Shown: positions 1-12,400 of the stretch, in pieces
Numbering within the stretch: the first letter of the stretch is position 1
How the letters are laid out: the number at the start of each line of letters is the position of its first letter
The notes under the pieces: model-generated
Databases searched by the model: none
What the model was told of the DNA's origin: nothing
Seen by the model: only the letters and a program-made list of their open reading frames with translations
NCBI GenBank assembly: GCA_012845835.1
Contig: JABAKD010000008.1
Coordinates: forward strand, 9,413,709 to 9,477,708
Length of the DNA stretch: 64,000 bases
DNA from: Undaria pinnatifida
Taxonomy: Eukaryota; Sar; Phaeophyceae; Laminariales; Alariaceae
Direction of reading: 5' to 3'
Position numbers and translations under genes: made by a program

Positions 1-3000
1 CAGCAGCAGTACGACTGCAGGAGCTGTGTTTCATGTAGTCGAAGTGTATGTGTGTGTGCTTGGTGAACAGCAGGAGATCGAGCCTCAATGACAGGTTAAT
101 GTCCAACGCAACATCAAACGCACATCGTTGGACCTCATATGGTACTCGAAGCATACAGCAGCAGCAGCAAAAGCAGCAGCCCATTTTTTCACGATTCCCT
201 ACATGTTTTTACTTCGATAGGAATGACCCTCAGTACATGCCATTGGAAAGGCTGTGTTCCCCCTTTTCGACTGCTACGCCCCCCGGATATCAAGTTAACC
301 CCATTCCGAAGGGGAACCTTGTAATATCGTATGGTGTATTGGACACTATTAATAGTTGATTGGCTTCATCAGATAGGTGCTCTGTCTGGCGAAAGCAATT
401 TGGTTATTGGTTACTTCGGCATTTCGGTAATAAATTCTTTGATTGTCACCAAGTAGCGGTTGGTTAGCTACGGCTATAGTTGCATGTTCAAGTAAACAAA
501 CAACAATGCCTTAGCCATTGCATTATGAGAGTACGAACAACAGCATAAATCAATCAACTTGCACGTTGGTTTGTATTGATTGCCACCACTAGTATCGTTT
601 CTGTTAATCGTTGAAAATCGAGACTTGGCCGAGCGGTCAGTATTCTGGTTTGATCCGTTTAGATTTTCTCTTGACATCAGCCAACAGCCGCCAGTATATA
701 TATTGGACAGCATCAGTATAGTGGGCGCGATTGTCTTGAATACAAAGATTTTAGGCCTTGAGCAAGTGATTTTTGGGCCTTTTCCGGGATTGCTCGCCGA
801 GCTCATCAAGCAGAACCGCGAGACTTCCCAGATGGCGGCGGGTGGCATGTGCAGCGGCACCGCCACGAGCGCGTGGCCGTCGGGGCCCTGAGGCGGAAGT
901 CACCAGCCGTGGTGAAAGAAAACTGTGGTAGACAAACCACGGTCAAGAAAAAAAAATAACCGTTTGAGGAATAGCCCAAACAGAGAAATAAACCCTAAAG
1001 GAATACCTGGTACTACTATTGTAGAACGTAAAGCGTTCACAACAATCGGAAAGGTGCTTTTATTACAATGTTGCGTTTATAAATGTGAAGCAACAAGAAT
1101 ACCTGGTATTACTTCCGGCAATGCGTACTAGGTACCTGGTATTGGTTTTCGAACCGGACACACATTTGGACTTTCCTATATAGAGGACCCCCGCAAACTG
1201 TAAATTACACTGACGGCAGTAGACTTGTTCTCGCCACCCCAAGCATACCAGATCAACTACAAAAATACTACGTTTGGTGGTCCGCGCATTATTTTCAGAT
1301 CGTGCAAATCGCCTGGCGAAGCAGCGCCAAGGGTCGAAACCTTAGCCTGGGTTAGAGTCGCGGGGTTAGGGTTAGGGCTAGGGTTAAGGTTGGGTCTACG
1401 CCTTCATGTGTGAAAAAATAACACAAAAACACAAAAATAACCCTATTAATAGAACTTTCTATAAAGCATAATACTTTCGGAATTTCTACCTGATATGTTT
1501 TGGGGTGGAGAGACCGGTAAAGCCACACCTCGATGACACACGTCGGTCGAAAAACCACTCATGATTTCAGTACATAGGCCCTTGGAACATGGACGTATCA
1601 AGAGGCTGTCCATCCGCCGACGACCACTTATAATGCGCCCTCCAGCCATATTATCACCCATCCAGCAACCACTACTATGGCATCTATCCACTTATAAAAA
1701 TTTCGTCATTAATCCACCAACCAAAGTACCGTACACCCACCAACCGTGATGTCATCCATATACACCCATAGACAGCACTCTTTTCGTGCCCTCTTCAAAA
1801 CAACCAGGCAGCACTAACTATTAATAGCCCATTCCATTGTCCGGTTCAATGTCCAATGTATTTGCTGCACCGAAGTTGTGCGGTCCAACCTGCAACAACG
1901 GCGGCCCGCGGTCGCTACGTCACTAGCATACCCCTATTGAGCAGCGGCTGGCCTGCCACCTACCCCCATCCCATCTCTGCGGTAAAAGTAAGCGCACTAC
2001 TAAACTATACTACAACCTATGATGCCAGGTACAAGTGCAGAGCAGCAGTAAAACAATATCAGCACACAGTACGATTTTTACATCCCGTAGAGTATACGCA
2101 TTAGAATGACGCACCTGGTGCCTACCTTCAAGCAATATCAACAATACACCAAATCAACATGATGCTACACATAGGAAGTACTCGTAGTAGTGTTGGGAAG
2201 GCGTTTCAAGTTGGGCGCGCTTTCAATTCCAAACACAACACTTCCTCTTTCAAACGTTTCCTTGTCAACAGGGGCGAACTAAGGGCCAAAACGTGCGCAC
2301 TAGTACTACAGATAGCCCAGCAGTACACAATACGACAGTACAGCAGAGTGCAGTAGCAGGTGCCTCGTGGTATGCGCGGCCGCCCGCAAAAAGGACACAA
2401 CGACGAAAACCAAGAAAACAAAAACACGAAACGAACACAAAGAAACATGAGTGGGCACTCCAAGGATGTGTCAAACCAATCCCTCATTCACTGCTCTGCT
2501 GGTGCTGCTGGTGCTGCTGGTGCTGTTGGGGGGGGCTTCAAAGGTGTTCTAGACGAACCTCTTATGTACTGCTTTGCTGCTGCTGGGGGATGGCATAAGG
2601 ACGTGCGATCTCCATCTTGACCTTGGCCTCAACCTCCCCCCTCAAAGTACCCAACCCTTGTACCGTCCCAGAGCCAGAGAGACACAGCGACGCGAAGCAG
2701 AAGGAGTAGAGAGAGAAGGAGAAAGAGAGAGCAGCATCGTTCGGTCAACGACGGTAGAGCGTAGCGGGTGCAATAGCACTCGACCCTCCCGCCAACGACG
2801 GCAGAGTGGGTAGCGGGTGCAATACCACTCCGCATCAGACCTCTCCCGTCTTCCTACCTTCCTACCTGCCCGTGTGCCTGCGCGCCATCGTTCCTGGGGT
2901 ATGGTTTGGACCAAGAAGCCTCAACGTGGGGAAACGCTCCCTCCAAAGAGGACCTTACGCTACAAGTAGAGAAAAACAGCAAGCACTCGCTTTTGTAGGT

Positions 3001-3418
3001 GCCACGTCCCAACGTCATAGCTCCGTTCATCGCTAAACTTCTGCTCTAAAGTCGATAAAATTGCGCCCCTGAGGGTTCGTTGGCAAACTAAAAGTCGTGC
3101 TTTTCGTCCAAAAGTCGTGCTTTTGTTTTGGGCCCTCTGCCACAGCCGACCATCGTACTACTACTGTGGAAACTACACTATCGCGTGCCCAAGGCTTGGT
3201 TGGATACTACAGCTATAGTAGGACTACTGCCGTAGTACAGCAGAACTATTGCAGTACAGTAGACTATCTCAGCACAGTAAAATCACATGCAGTACAGCAC
3301 TATAATTACTTGATGCTGAGTAGACCAACAAGCACTACAGCAAAACCACAGCAGCAGTAGCAGCAGACAGCAGTAGCAATACCACAGCAGTACTCCAGCA
3401 GTAAAGCTATGGTGTATA
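1..3418. other. Gene-poor flank, no recognised gene
   Basis: Only short open frames occur on both strands and none resembles a known domain. The stretch holds dispersed CAG-rich microsatellite (for example about 150-180 and 3340-3400), several copies of short motifs such as ACCTGGTA, and telomere-like hexamers near 1360. It lies downstream of the NEMF stop codon, so its last few hundred bases should include that gene's 3' UTR and polyadenylation site. I could not point to a clear signal there. Confidence 0.6.
1360..1398 (+). repeat. Short interstitial telomere-like TTAGGG tract
   Basis: A short run of GGTTAGGGTTAGGG with degenerate neighbours (GCTAGGGTTAAGG). It matches the TTAGGG telomere type in sequence. 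It is too short and degenerate to be a chromosome end. Similar scraps occur near 26130-26165 and, on the other strand, near 47545. Confidence 0.5.
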
Positions 3419-6400
3419 TCACTTCTTTGCTTTGCCGCTGCCTTTCCCCTTGACCTTGCTCTGCTTGGGCGCCTTTTTCGGGTCCTTCTGCGCCTTCTGT
3501 TTGTTCGCCTTCTTCTTCGCCTGCACTCGCGCCAACGCCGCCGCGTGCCCATCAGAGGAGACGCGAAACAAAAACCAAACGTAAAAGCATACCATCACGC
3601 AAGGACAAGCAACGAACCCAACAGAACAGAAGCAACAAAACAAAAGCAACGCAGCAGAAGCAAAAACAAAGCAAAACAGAACAAGCAGGCAACAGAAAGA
3701 CAAAGGAAAGACAGCGGAGGTTTAGCAGCAGCAGCAATTCTCAGCAATCAAAACAAGCACAACACCCCCCGCGCTCGAGACACTCTCTCCGTCTTACTCC
3801 AACACAAAGCACTTCGTCCTCCCGTCTTTCTCTCCAACTTCTTCATTTTATCCTCCTCGTCTCTCTGTCCCTGTCTTTCCTTTGTTCTGCCCGTCAATCG
3901 CCCACTGTCCCTCTTTGTCTCGTTCTTTGTTTCTGTCCTTGTCTGTCTGTCTGCCTGTCTTTTTTACCAATACGGCCGCAGCGTACATACACGCCAGGCC
4001 AAACAGCGCAAGCAACGCAAGCAACGCAAGCAACGCAAGCAATCGAGTCCTTCGAGCGAGAGGTCTAGGAACAAAAGAAACACCCCTACCGTAATATTCG
4101 TCTGTAGACGAAGCGAACCGCACTCATCGCACCTGCGTCGCCTGCGCCAAGCCCGCCACCGAAATCTTGACGTCACCGATCATCGCCGCCACCATCTCGT
4201 TGTCCGTCACGCCCTTCATCAGGGCCTTGTGTGAGGTCGGGGTGTCCTGCCCTCTGGAGAAGACCTCGATCGCCTGTTTTGAAGCCTTGCCACGCTTCTG
4301 CTTGCCCGGGGTCAGCTTCACCTGTATTTAACGAAACAAAGCAAGACAACACAGAAAGAAGGAGGCCGCCCCCGCGTTTTGTTGAAACGACGCGTACGGG
4401 TGACTGGTTGGCATGGATACTTGTTTGTAGGTGTGCTGGTTGGTTGGCATTGGTGTGTTGAATTAGTGGGTTGGTAGGCGGGTATCATATATTCGCATGT
4501 CAGTTGCCTTCGCGAGCATGTTTATTGGTCGGTATGCCGGTATGTTGGTAGGATATGGTAGTGTGGTAGTTGGTTTGGCTGGTATGTCAACAAAAACAAG
4601 ACAAGACATAACAAGACAAGACAAGACAAGACAAGACAAGGCAAGGCAAGGCAAGGCAAGGCAAGGCAAGGCAAGGCAAGGCAAGGCAAGGCAAGGCAAG
4701 GCAAGGCAAGGCAAGGCAAGGCAAGGCAAGGCAAGGCAAGGCAAGGCAAGGCAAGGCAAGGCAAGGCAAGGCAAGGCAAGGCAGCAAGGCAGCAAGGCAA
4801 GGCAAGGCAAGGCAAGGCAAGGCAGGGCAAGGCAAGGCCAGGAGAGGCTAGGCTAGGCTAGCCAGGCAAGCAAGGCAAGGCAAGGCAAGGCAAGGCAAGG
4901 CAAGGCAAGGCCAGGAGAGGCTAGGCTAGGCTAGCCAGGCAAGGCAAGACAAGACAAGACAAGGCAAGACAAGGCAAGGCAAGGCAAGGCAAGGCAAGGC
5001 AAGGCAAGGCAAGGCAAGGCAAGGCAAGGCAAGGCAAGGCAAGGCAAGGCAAGGCAAGGCAAGGCAAGGCAAGGCAAGGCAAGGCAAGGCAAGGCAAGGC
5101 AAGGCAAGGCAACACAAGACTGAACACAGAAGCATTAAACAAAACAAAACCCCAACAAAACAAACAAACGTCACCTTATACTTGTAATCGCGCATAGAAA
5201 TGTACGGCCCGCACACGGGAACGGCGAAGAGCAGCACGTCCTCATCCAGAGGCTTTCCGGTCAGCCGGTCCAGCTCGCTCGCCGCCGCCGCCGCGGCCGT
5301 CGCCGCTCCATCGCCACCACCACCACCACCATCCAAATCATCCCCTCCCTCTTCCTCCAAAAGCTTCCGCACTTCCGCGTCCTCCTGCCTCTTCTGCGCC
5401 CGGCGGCTGAGCGGCTCCTCCTCCCCCCTTCCTCCATCCTCACCACTGCGTCCCTGGGTTTCTCGCTCATCGTCACTGTCGGCGCTGGTTGCCTCGAGCC
5501 CGTCGGTATTCCCCTCGACAGCCTCTGCCGCGCCCCCCGATGCTGTTGTCGTTGTTGCTATTGTTGCTGCTGTTGGTGTTGTCGTTGCTGTTGTCGCCGA
5601 TGGTGTTGGTGTTGCCGTTGTCGCAGGCTCCTCTTCAGCAAGCGCGGGCGGCAGCGGGGCCGGCGGGGACGGTGCCGCGGCTTCTTTCTCTGGCACCATC
5701 TCCGCCGCCATTGCCGCCGCCACCACTGACGCGGCAGGTGGTGGCGGTGGCAGAGCTCGCGTTGCGGGACCTTCCTCTGATGCTGAAGGCGTCTCTCCCC
5801 CGGCGGTCGCATCTTCGGCTACTTTAGACGCGGACACGGAGGCGGAGCCGTGCTTGCGCATGATGCCGGCCAGGAAGCCGCTGCGGTTGCGCACACGGCG
5901 AAGGTCTGCCTCGCCGAATCTGCCGAGGTGCGTCGGCGGATACGCAGCAACATAGCACAAAAAAAGGACAAAAATACATGCTCGTGTCAGCGTAGTGTTC
6001 CCCCGGGGAAACAGCAAAATCAACGCAAGCTAAAGCAAGCTATAAAAAAACAAGAAATCTGCCGAAAGAACGCAGGACTGCAGCACACCACACGCAGCCA
6101 CAGCATTGCCACGTTCACGTTCATAATAAAAATACATAAAACGACTACTATGGGAGGCGGTGGTCACAAAAAAAAACGGGCTCTAGTCCGTCCGTTTCTT
6201 TAACTCATCAATGTCCTATGGCTTGAAAAAAAGGTGCAGACAGCACAACGACACCACGGCACCTTTCAAGGGCGAGATTTCAAGCAAAACAATTTATACA
6301 AGTCGACAATTACACACCTACCAACCTGTCTTTATAGCACTATGAACCTGTCTCGCTAACAATGTTTCTCTGAATGCTTCGCTTGCATGTCAGCGATCAA

Positions 6401-9400
6401 GTAGACTGGTCAAGGTGCCCCTTTTTAGCTATACCAGTACAGGTGACAACTCGTGTTGATCTTATTGGTCAACTGGATATAGTCTTAATTTTTATTTTCG
6501 TACATTCGAAGCCCTTAATTTATCGTGCCTCGACAACAACACGCACTTACCGGTCGAGGATGTCCAAGGCGTCGTCGACATCAAACTTGCCGAGAGCGCA
6601 GACCTCAAAGGGGTCCAGCTCGTCGGGGCGGACCAGCTCTCCTACGCGAGCGCGGACGGCATCGTCGAGCGCCGCGAGCGCAGCCACCAGCTCGGCCTCC
6701 CTCTTTCGGAGATCTAGTAAAAAACACGAAAGAAAAAAAAGAACGAGAAGATGAGGATAACGCGCACACACGCGGGTAGTAAGTGCTGGCGACAGATGCG
6801 GTACCAGCAGCAGCAGTTGCAGTTGAAGCAGTTGCAGCAGCAGCAGCAGCAGCAGCAAGAGCGCTTCAGTTTTTTCTTGACTCGGCTTGACGCTGCATGG
6901 AACCAACAACGGAATTACATACCAGGTATAATACAATGGAGAAAAGGAAGACTTCAAAACCAAACAAAAACAAGACTTCAAAAACCAAACAAAGCGCGGG
7001 GAAAGTAGCAAACCTATCCACCCCCTCCCCCCTAACCTCCGTCCGCCTCCATCTTTCTCCTAGATAAACAGGATATCAACCAGTGCAAGCTGCAGGTGTG
7101 ATGTCGCGTGAAGTGGTACGGGGAGGTGTGGTATTTCAATATATAGTGCGGCGTGCGTACGAAAGCAATCCCAACCCCCCACCCCCCCCCGACCCCCCCC
7201 GACACTGTCATGCATATGCAAGAAAGCACGCACAAGGTATCGAAGTCCGCCTTACAAGCGGTTCTGAGCATGGTTCAGCCCACCTTCCATGCGAACCACC
7301 AACCACGGGCGCTTCGCGCTGACGAGTAGTGCAGGCAATGCCTACCCGGTCGGTGAAAACCCAACAAGTTGTAGGGATGCGAGGGTCTTATGGACTCAAA
7401 ACTACGGCCGTCCATGATACGAGTAAGCAAGCGCCTACTCCCCTTCCTCTCTCCCCTTGCCATCCCCCTATAAATGAAGCACTCACTCTTGGACACTGCC
7501 TTCTCCGCGGCTGCTTTCGCCGCCGCCGCCTCCTTTCGGTCTCCCTCGCGATACCGACGCCGACCGCCGACAGCAGCCCCGCCCGTATCGGCGTCCGGGA
7601 CTCCCTTTCCGAGAGCTTCCATGGCGAGCTTTCGGTCATCTTCATCCTGCCAGAGCAAGGGGTTGGAGAGGAGGGGAGTGGGGGGGGTGGGGTCAGGTAG
7701 CAATGAGGAGGAGGGCGCGGCAGGTGACAGGAAAATGGGAGGGGGGGGGGGGGGGGGGGGGTAGTGCAACGCATCTCTTTCGAGATGGAGCACCGTTCCT
7801 ACTCCTGATATATAGACACTTCCAACATTTGGGAGCTCATTACGTTTTTTCCATATATTACATGAAAAAAAATGGTTATCTCATCTCCTACCTGTTTGGC
7901 CGAGGGAGGTTACGTGGCGTGCGATGGAGTGGGGCACAAAGCCCGAAACGACTAAAAGTCGAACTCGGCCGAGAGGGAAATGCCATTGGTCATTCTAGTC
8001 CACGTGCAAACTACATAGCATCGTTTATGACGTGGCACCGCACCGCACCGCACCGCACCTGCTCGGCGTACTTCTTCTTCATGCGCTTCAGCTTCCCACG
8101 TTTTCCACGGGGTACGCTGGTCGGCAAAAACGAAAAAAAGTAGCAACATAAGAAAAACGAGCACATTGAGCAGCGGCAAGAAAACGGTCTCGAAACAAAA
8201 AGCGGCGTAAAAAACGGAGTAGGAGACGCCGCAGATATATCGAGGGGGAGAAGACGAAGACAACAACGATGACAGCGATGTAAACACCACCACCACCAAC
8301 AACAACAACAACAACAACCCACCTAGACTTATCGGCGGGGCTAACATCGGCGCCGTCTTTCGGGCCATCTTCTCCCCCTCCTGAAGGCCGCTGCTTCCCC
8401 CCCGTGGCAGCAGCAACCTCACCCCCGCCACCGGTGCTGGGGCCGTCCCCTTCTCCTTCGTCCCCTCCGTTCCCCCCATCCGCCCCGTTGTTTTCGTTTG
8501 AGGCATTTCCGTTCGACTTCATAGAACGTGTGCTCTGGGCCGCCCCATTGATAAGGAGGCCCTTCTTGGCTTGCTTGCGCTCCCTGGTTACCGGGGAGAG
8601 GGGGAAGGGGGAGTGGGGAGACCGGGGGGGGGGTGGGTGGGTGGTGGCGATTGTTACGAGAGGTCTGGTTATGGGAAACGCTGGTGTCTGTTTGCTTGAG
8701 CGTATTACTCGGTTCCAGTTTTGCGGCGGCGTTCACTACCGTTTCGTTACTGCTGCAGCTCCTGACTCTATCATGATGCTGCTGTTCCTACCGGTTCTGC
8801 TATTGCTACTACTACCATTGTCACCACTACTACTTCTGCTCCCACTACTTTACTACGGCCACCACCGTTACTACCACTGCTACTAAAAACGAAAGCGCCA
8901 ATCCTACCACACTACCACAGTCACAACCACCACCACTACCAAGAACCCCCCCCATCCAACTCCTCCAACAAAAATCCACACTATACCGAACCGCACCGCA
9001 CCGCACCGCACCGCACCGCACCGCACCGCACCGCACCGCACCGCGCCGCACCGCACCGCACCGCACCGCACCGCACCGCACCGCGCCGCCCCACACCACA
9101 CCGCACACCTCACCGCACCGCACCACACCACACCACACCACACCACACCACACCACACCACACCACACCACACCACACCACACCACACCACACCACACCA
9201 CACCACACCACACCACACCACACCACACCACACCACACCACACCACACCACACCACACCACACCACACCACACCACACCACACCACACCACACCATACCA
9301 CACCACACGACCACACACCCCCCCTCCTCACCTAGCCGAAAGCCTCTTCTTCGGGGCCTCAACAGGCCCCTGCTGCCCCCCGCCCCCTCCACCTCCACCC

Positions 9401-12400
9401 CTTGCGACACCCCCCTCGACCCCTCCCATAGATGACCAGGGCTCCGGAGCCCCCCCCCCCCCTCCCCTTCCCCCGACTCCCGCCAAGGCTGCTAGTGCGG
9501 CTGCTCGACGCCGAGCGGCTCCGTCATCAGCGTCAATTTCTTCGTCGTAAGCGCCACCAACGTCGCCTCCCCTGTGCTCGTCCAAACCCACGGGCGCGTC
9601 AAAGCGAACGGATCGCCTGCCAACCAGAAGAGCGAATTCAAATCAATGAAAGAAACGAACGGCGGGGGGGAGGTGGGGGGGAGGGAGGGAGGGAGGGAAG
9701 GAAGGAGGGGTGGGGCGCTGTCGGCTTGTTTAGTTTCCGGGGAGTTACACACCAAGTGGGCAGTATGAGGCCGTCACACGCTGTATTCGTTTCCAAGACG
9801 TATGTGCGTTACGTACGTTCTTCATTCCGTCTTTGTTTCTACCATCGGGGTCACTGCTCGCACTACGTACCCGCCATCACCGACAGTCTCTGACGGCGCC
9901 CCTCCTCCGCTTTCTCCGCTTCTTGCTGCCGATCCTCCTGCTGCTGTTCCTGTTCCTCCGCGAACATTCTTTCCCTCGTTCTTGGCGATGGCCGTCACCG
10001 CCTCTTCCTCTTCGGAAACCTTTTCGCGTCGCTCTCCCGCGTGCGCCGCCAGGCAGGAGTCGTCGAGCTTGAACAGCAGGGCGAACCCCATCTCCAGGGA
10101 CCGAGGGGGAAGGAAGTGTTTCCGCCCCCTACGTGTGTGCGTGTGTGATGAGGAGCGGGGGGGGGGGGGGGGTGGAGGGGGGGGTGGAGGAGGGAACGAG
10201 GCGTGTCGGGGAAGGGGGGGGGGGGGGGTAGGGTTATTATACTACCGTAAACAGTTGTGCTAAAATAGTGTTTCGTTTCGTACGGTCATGGGTCATCCGG
10301 GCGTACATACTGGAGCTGTACAGCAGGAAAAAAAGCAGCTGAATGCCAGCGTTCCACATAGCAAACAACTGAAAGGGGGCAGGGGGAAAGGGAGACAGCA
10401 ATAAACAGACAGCGATACCGCGATGAAGAACAGACAGAGAGAATCACAAAGAGTGACCCAGAGCGTGATAAACTTAGAGAAGAAGAGAAACGAGCTACAC
10501 AAATACAACCCGTACACCGCCACCACCACCGACACTGCCACCACGACCACCACCAACGCCACCACCAACGCCAACATCACCAACACCAACGCCAACACCA
10601 ACACCAACACCAACAACGTAAATACCAAACGCCAAACGCCTACACCGCCATCATCAACACCAACACCAACATGCGTAGCAGCCGCAGCAGTAGCGGTGTA
10701 AACCTACGGGTATGGGTCTCAATTACGGCGGTGACACGGTGGAACAGATACCGCAACAAGACAAAGCGAGTGTCGCGCGTACCTGACCATGAACGATCCC
10801 GTCACCAGGTACTCCCCGGTTGGCGCGGTTTTGCTGACCTAATTACGGAGGCGTTTCAAGACAAGACGGTCGGAGGACGGGGGGATCAAGCGGGGGTGGG
10901 GGCAGGGAGGAAGGGAAGGAAAAGGTTGAGGTTTTCGGGTATGAACTATGGCAACGACGAGGCAAGCAACGCTCAAAGGGCCCGCAGTGAAATCAGTACA
11001 AACAGACCAAGCACGGCAAGCACGCCAAACATGCACGCAAGAAAGAAGCAAATTAAATCTAAGACAAACAGGACGAAAGTACGCCGACCACCCCCCTCCC
11101 TTACCCCCCCCCCCCCCTCTTCCGCCCCCCTGCCGCCGCTGCTACATACAACAAGCAACGGTCCACCGCCGACAACCTATAGCGCGACACGGGAAAGGCC
11201 AAGGGTCAAAAAGCAATGCCGAATGATGATTACAATCGTGTAGGCTGAGCCAAAACGCTACAGCTACGGGATACAGGCTATAGCCGACAGGCTACAGGCT
11301 ACAGGTGGAATACCCAACGCCGATCTCGAAGCTAAGTTCTTCCCTCGCCACCCCTCTGTCACGTGCGGCGTCCGGCTCAGACCTCACCTGGTCAGCGTAG
11401 ACCCACCACGCCGACGTGACCATCTTCGCGCCCCAAGCGCCACTACGGCAGACGGTCATGCTCCCGGCCTCCTCCAGCGCCAGCGGCGATACGGCACGCT
11501 TGCCGGACGGGTCCTGTTGCACGCACGAGCGCGGGCAGGGGGGGCAGGACAAAAATCAGATAGTGGGAGAGCAAACAACAACAAAAAATAAGACAAAAAA
11601 AAAAACACAGAAAAACGATGAAAAAAAGCACAAAAACAATGAAAAAATAAAAATAAAAAACAGGAGAACCACAAAAAATACACATAAAAAGACAAGGAGA
11701 AAATCACCAACAGATGAAGAGAAAGGTTGCAGAAAGAGCTCTCAGTGGATGATGTTATCGCTTCATAAACACAATCTGGGTTGTTGCTAGAGATGCGCAT
11801 GACCACTGAGCTAGCCAGCAGTCAGAGCAAACAGCTAAGTGACTGCTAGCGTAGCGTTCTTTTTATTCTATTATCATGACTTATTTACTGTCCAGCGACC
11901 TTCTGGGCAAGCCGCGGTCACATAATAATAGCTTACCAGGCTATCTACCAACCCCGTTACGCAATGCTTCGGGGGGGGGGGAATACTCGGAAATGGTACT
12001 GGATCCTTGACCCCTTCGTATCTTTTTCCCATTAACAACGGCGTAGGGACTTTTTCACACAAGTGGATTAGCCCTTCTACTGCTAAAAAAAGCAACCCAC
12101 CAAAGGTCGTCAGAGTACCAGTACCAGTCACTGGTACCCAGTCAACTACCTCCGAGTACCAATCATTCTGAATGACTCTAAGTGCCTGGAGTACTTCGTG
12201 AGTACTCGCCAGTATCTGGAGTACTTCGACCTGAAATTACTTGAGTACTCGCGAGTTGAGTACTCGCGAGTCCCTGGGGTACTTCGACCTGGAATGACAA
12301 AGTACTCGCCAGTACCTGGAGCGCTTCGACCTGAAATGACTGGGTGTGTACTCGGGAGTCCCTCGAGTACTTCAGCCTAAAACGACGTCGCGTGCTACGA

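Noticed and set aside
612-690. Possible tRNA-Leu/Ser (CTTGGCCGAGCGGTCAG)
   Set aside because: Only the D-arm-like word fits; the T arm and acceptor stem do not pair.
1360-1398. Chromosome end
   Set aside because: The TTAGGG-like tract is under 40 bp, degenerate and internal.
4463-5163. Long Leu-Pro-Cys-rich open frames on the minus strand and Arg/Gln/Gly/Lys-rich ones on plus
   Set aside because: They are frames through the GGCAA pentanucleotide array, open in all phases because the unit lacks stop codons.
5200-5955. 251-residue plus-strand Ser/Ala/Val-rich frame
   Set aside because: Opposite strand of NEMF exon 18, whose minus-strand frame carries the conserved NFACT-C start.
8845-9410. 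Val/Trp/Cys-rich frames of 157-168 residues
   Set aside because: Artefact of CCGCA/CCACA repeats.
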